DNA of 5,260 bases from positions 1 through 5,260 of the forward strand of contig URUW01000139.1 in the NCBI GenBank assembly GCA_900551205.1. The letters are read 5' to 3'. Under the pieces are notes generated by a model. That model was given only the letters and a program-made list of their open reading frames with translations, was not told the origin of the DNA and made no database searches. The DNA is from an uncultured Collinsella sp. (GTDB taxonomy: Bacteria > Actinomycetota > Coriobacteriia > Coriobacteriales > Coriobacteriaceae). Shown here one piece after another: positions 4,742 through 5,260 of this stretch (position 1 is the stretch's first letter; the number at the start of each line of letters is the position of its first letter). Made by a program: the position numbers and the translations under genes.

Positions 4742-5260
4742 CTAGAACGTCTGCTCGTAGTCGCTGTGTTTTTTGGCCGAACGCACCAGGAACTCCTGGT
4801 TGGTGTTGGTGCCCTTAAGACCCTTGATAAACGATGCGGCTGCGCGCTCGGTGTTGTTCATGCCGGCAAGAATGCGACGCAGACCAAAGACAAACGGACG
4901 CATCTGCTCGTCGACCAACAGGTCCTCGTTACGCGTACCGGAGGCAACGGGGTCGATAGCCGGGAAGATGCGGCGGTCGGCCAGGTCGCGGTCGAGCTTA
5001 AGCTCCATGTTGCCGGTGCCCTTGAACTCCTCAAAGATGACTTCGTCCATCTTGGAACCGGTGTCGATGAGGGCAGAGGCCAGGATGGTAAGCGAGCCAC
5101 CGTTCTCGATATTGCGGGCTGCACCCAGGAAGCGCTTGGGCGGATATAGGGCCGCCGAATCGACGCCGCCCGAAAGGATGCGGCCCGAGGCGGGCGCCGC
5201 CAAGTTGTAGGCGCGGGCGAGGCGCGTGATGGAGTCGAGCACCACCACGACGTCGCCACC
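4742..5260 (-). CDS. rho: Transcription termination factor Rho, C-terminal part (5' end beyond the window)
   Basis: Rho is a hexameric RNA-dependent ATPase/helicase that ends transcription at C-rich sites. The visible 172 residues are the second half of the ATPase domain and reach the natural stop codon. The segment opens with the Walker B strand ([10 protein letters not shown], Asp at visible residue 9). Next come the Q-loop region, [12 protein letters not shown] (23-34), the R-loop GSKMD (68-72) that contacts RNA, and SGTRNED with R110 at the place of the E. coli arginine finger R366. Strong matches to the family also include [10 protein letters not shown] and FKGTGNMEL. The N-terminal RNA-binding domain and Walker A lie beyond base 5260. 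The C-terminus is a few residues longer than E. coli Rho and ends [10 protein letters not shown]. The gene has its own terminator, so it is not expected to be cotranscribed with the genes to its left. Confidence 0.97.
   Translation of the reverse strand, partial: GGDVVVVLDSITRLARAYNLAAPASGRILSGGVDSAALYPPKRFLGAARNIENGGSLTILASALIDTGSKMDEVIFEEFKGTGNMELKLDRDLADRRIFPAIDPVASGTRNEDLLVDEQMRPFVFGLRRILAGMNNTERAAASFIKGLKGTNTNQEFLVRSAKKHSDYEQTF

Overview
The window reads as ordinary chromosome of a GC-rich, gut-type actinomycete. The best guess is a Coriobacteriia member such as Collinsella, judged from overall style: high-GC codon use, a tRNA gene with an encoded CCA end, and the mix of a KAT-like aminotransferase, a ROK fructokinase, a VanZ protein and an Actinobacteria-like Rho. 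That assignment is inference; no sequence search was possible.

Layout, left to right. A tRNA-His(GTG) gene lies on the minus strand at 8-85, with its own promoter at 112-140. A class I/II PLP-dependent aminotransferase diverges from it on the plus strand (249-1430) and ends at a strong intrinsic terminator (1455-1496). The 163-base gap between them contains an inverted repeat and an 8-mer present three times, one copy overlapping the aminotransferase ribosome binding site. Next comes a monocistronic ROK-family sugar kinase of the zinc-containing fructokinase type (1568-2455), also on the plus strand. It converges on a minus-strand pair. A single hairpin at 2538-2585 can serve both directions and contains the last codons of the minus-strand vanZ-like gene.

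The minus-strand pair is a 466-residue protein of unknown function (3028-4428) followed 7 bases later by a 149-residue VanZ-family membrane protein (2571-3020), whose ribosome binding site lies inside the end of the first gene. They are probably one operon read from a promoter at 4565-4593. The leader of about 130 bases has two nested stems and a possible 11-codon leader peptide. The 466-residue protein has two N-terminal membrane segments, a long acidic Ala-rich probably disordered cytoplasmic tail with only two lysines, and a helical charged C-terminus. The window ends inside rho (4742-5260, minus strand, 5' end missing), followed by one clear and one possible terminator that separate it from the pair.

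The aminotransferase and the kinase are housekeeping-type nitrogen and sugar metabolism enzymes with separate transcription signals and no visible link to each other. No mobile element, CRISPR array, toxin-antitoxin or defence system is visible. The least explained parts are the 466-residue protein with its leader, and the repeat-bearing leader of the aminotransferase.
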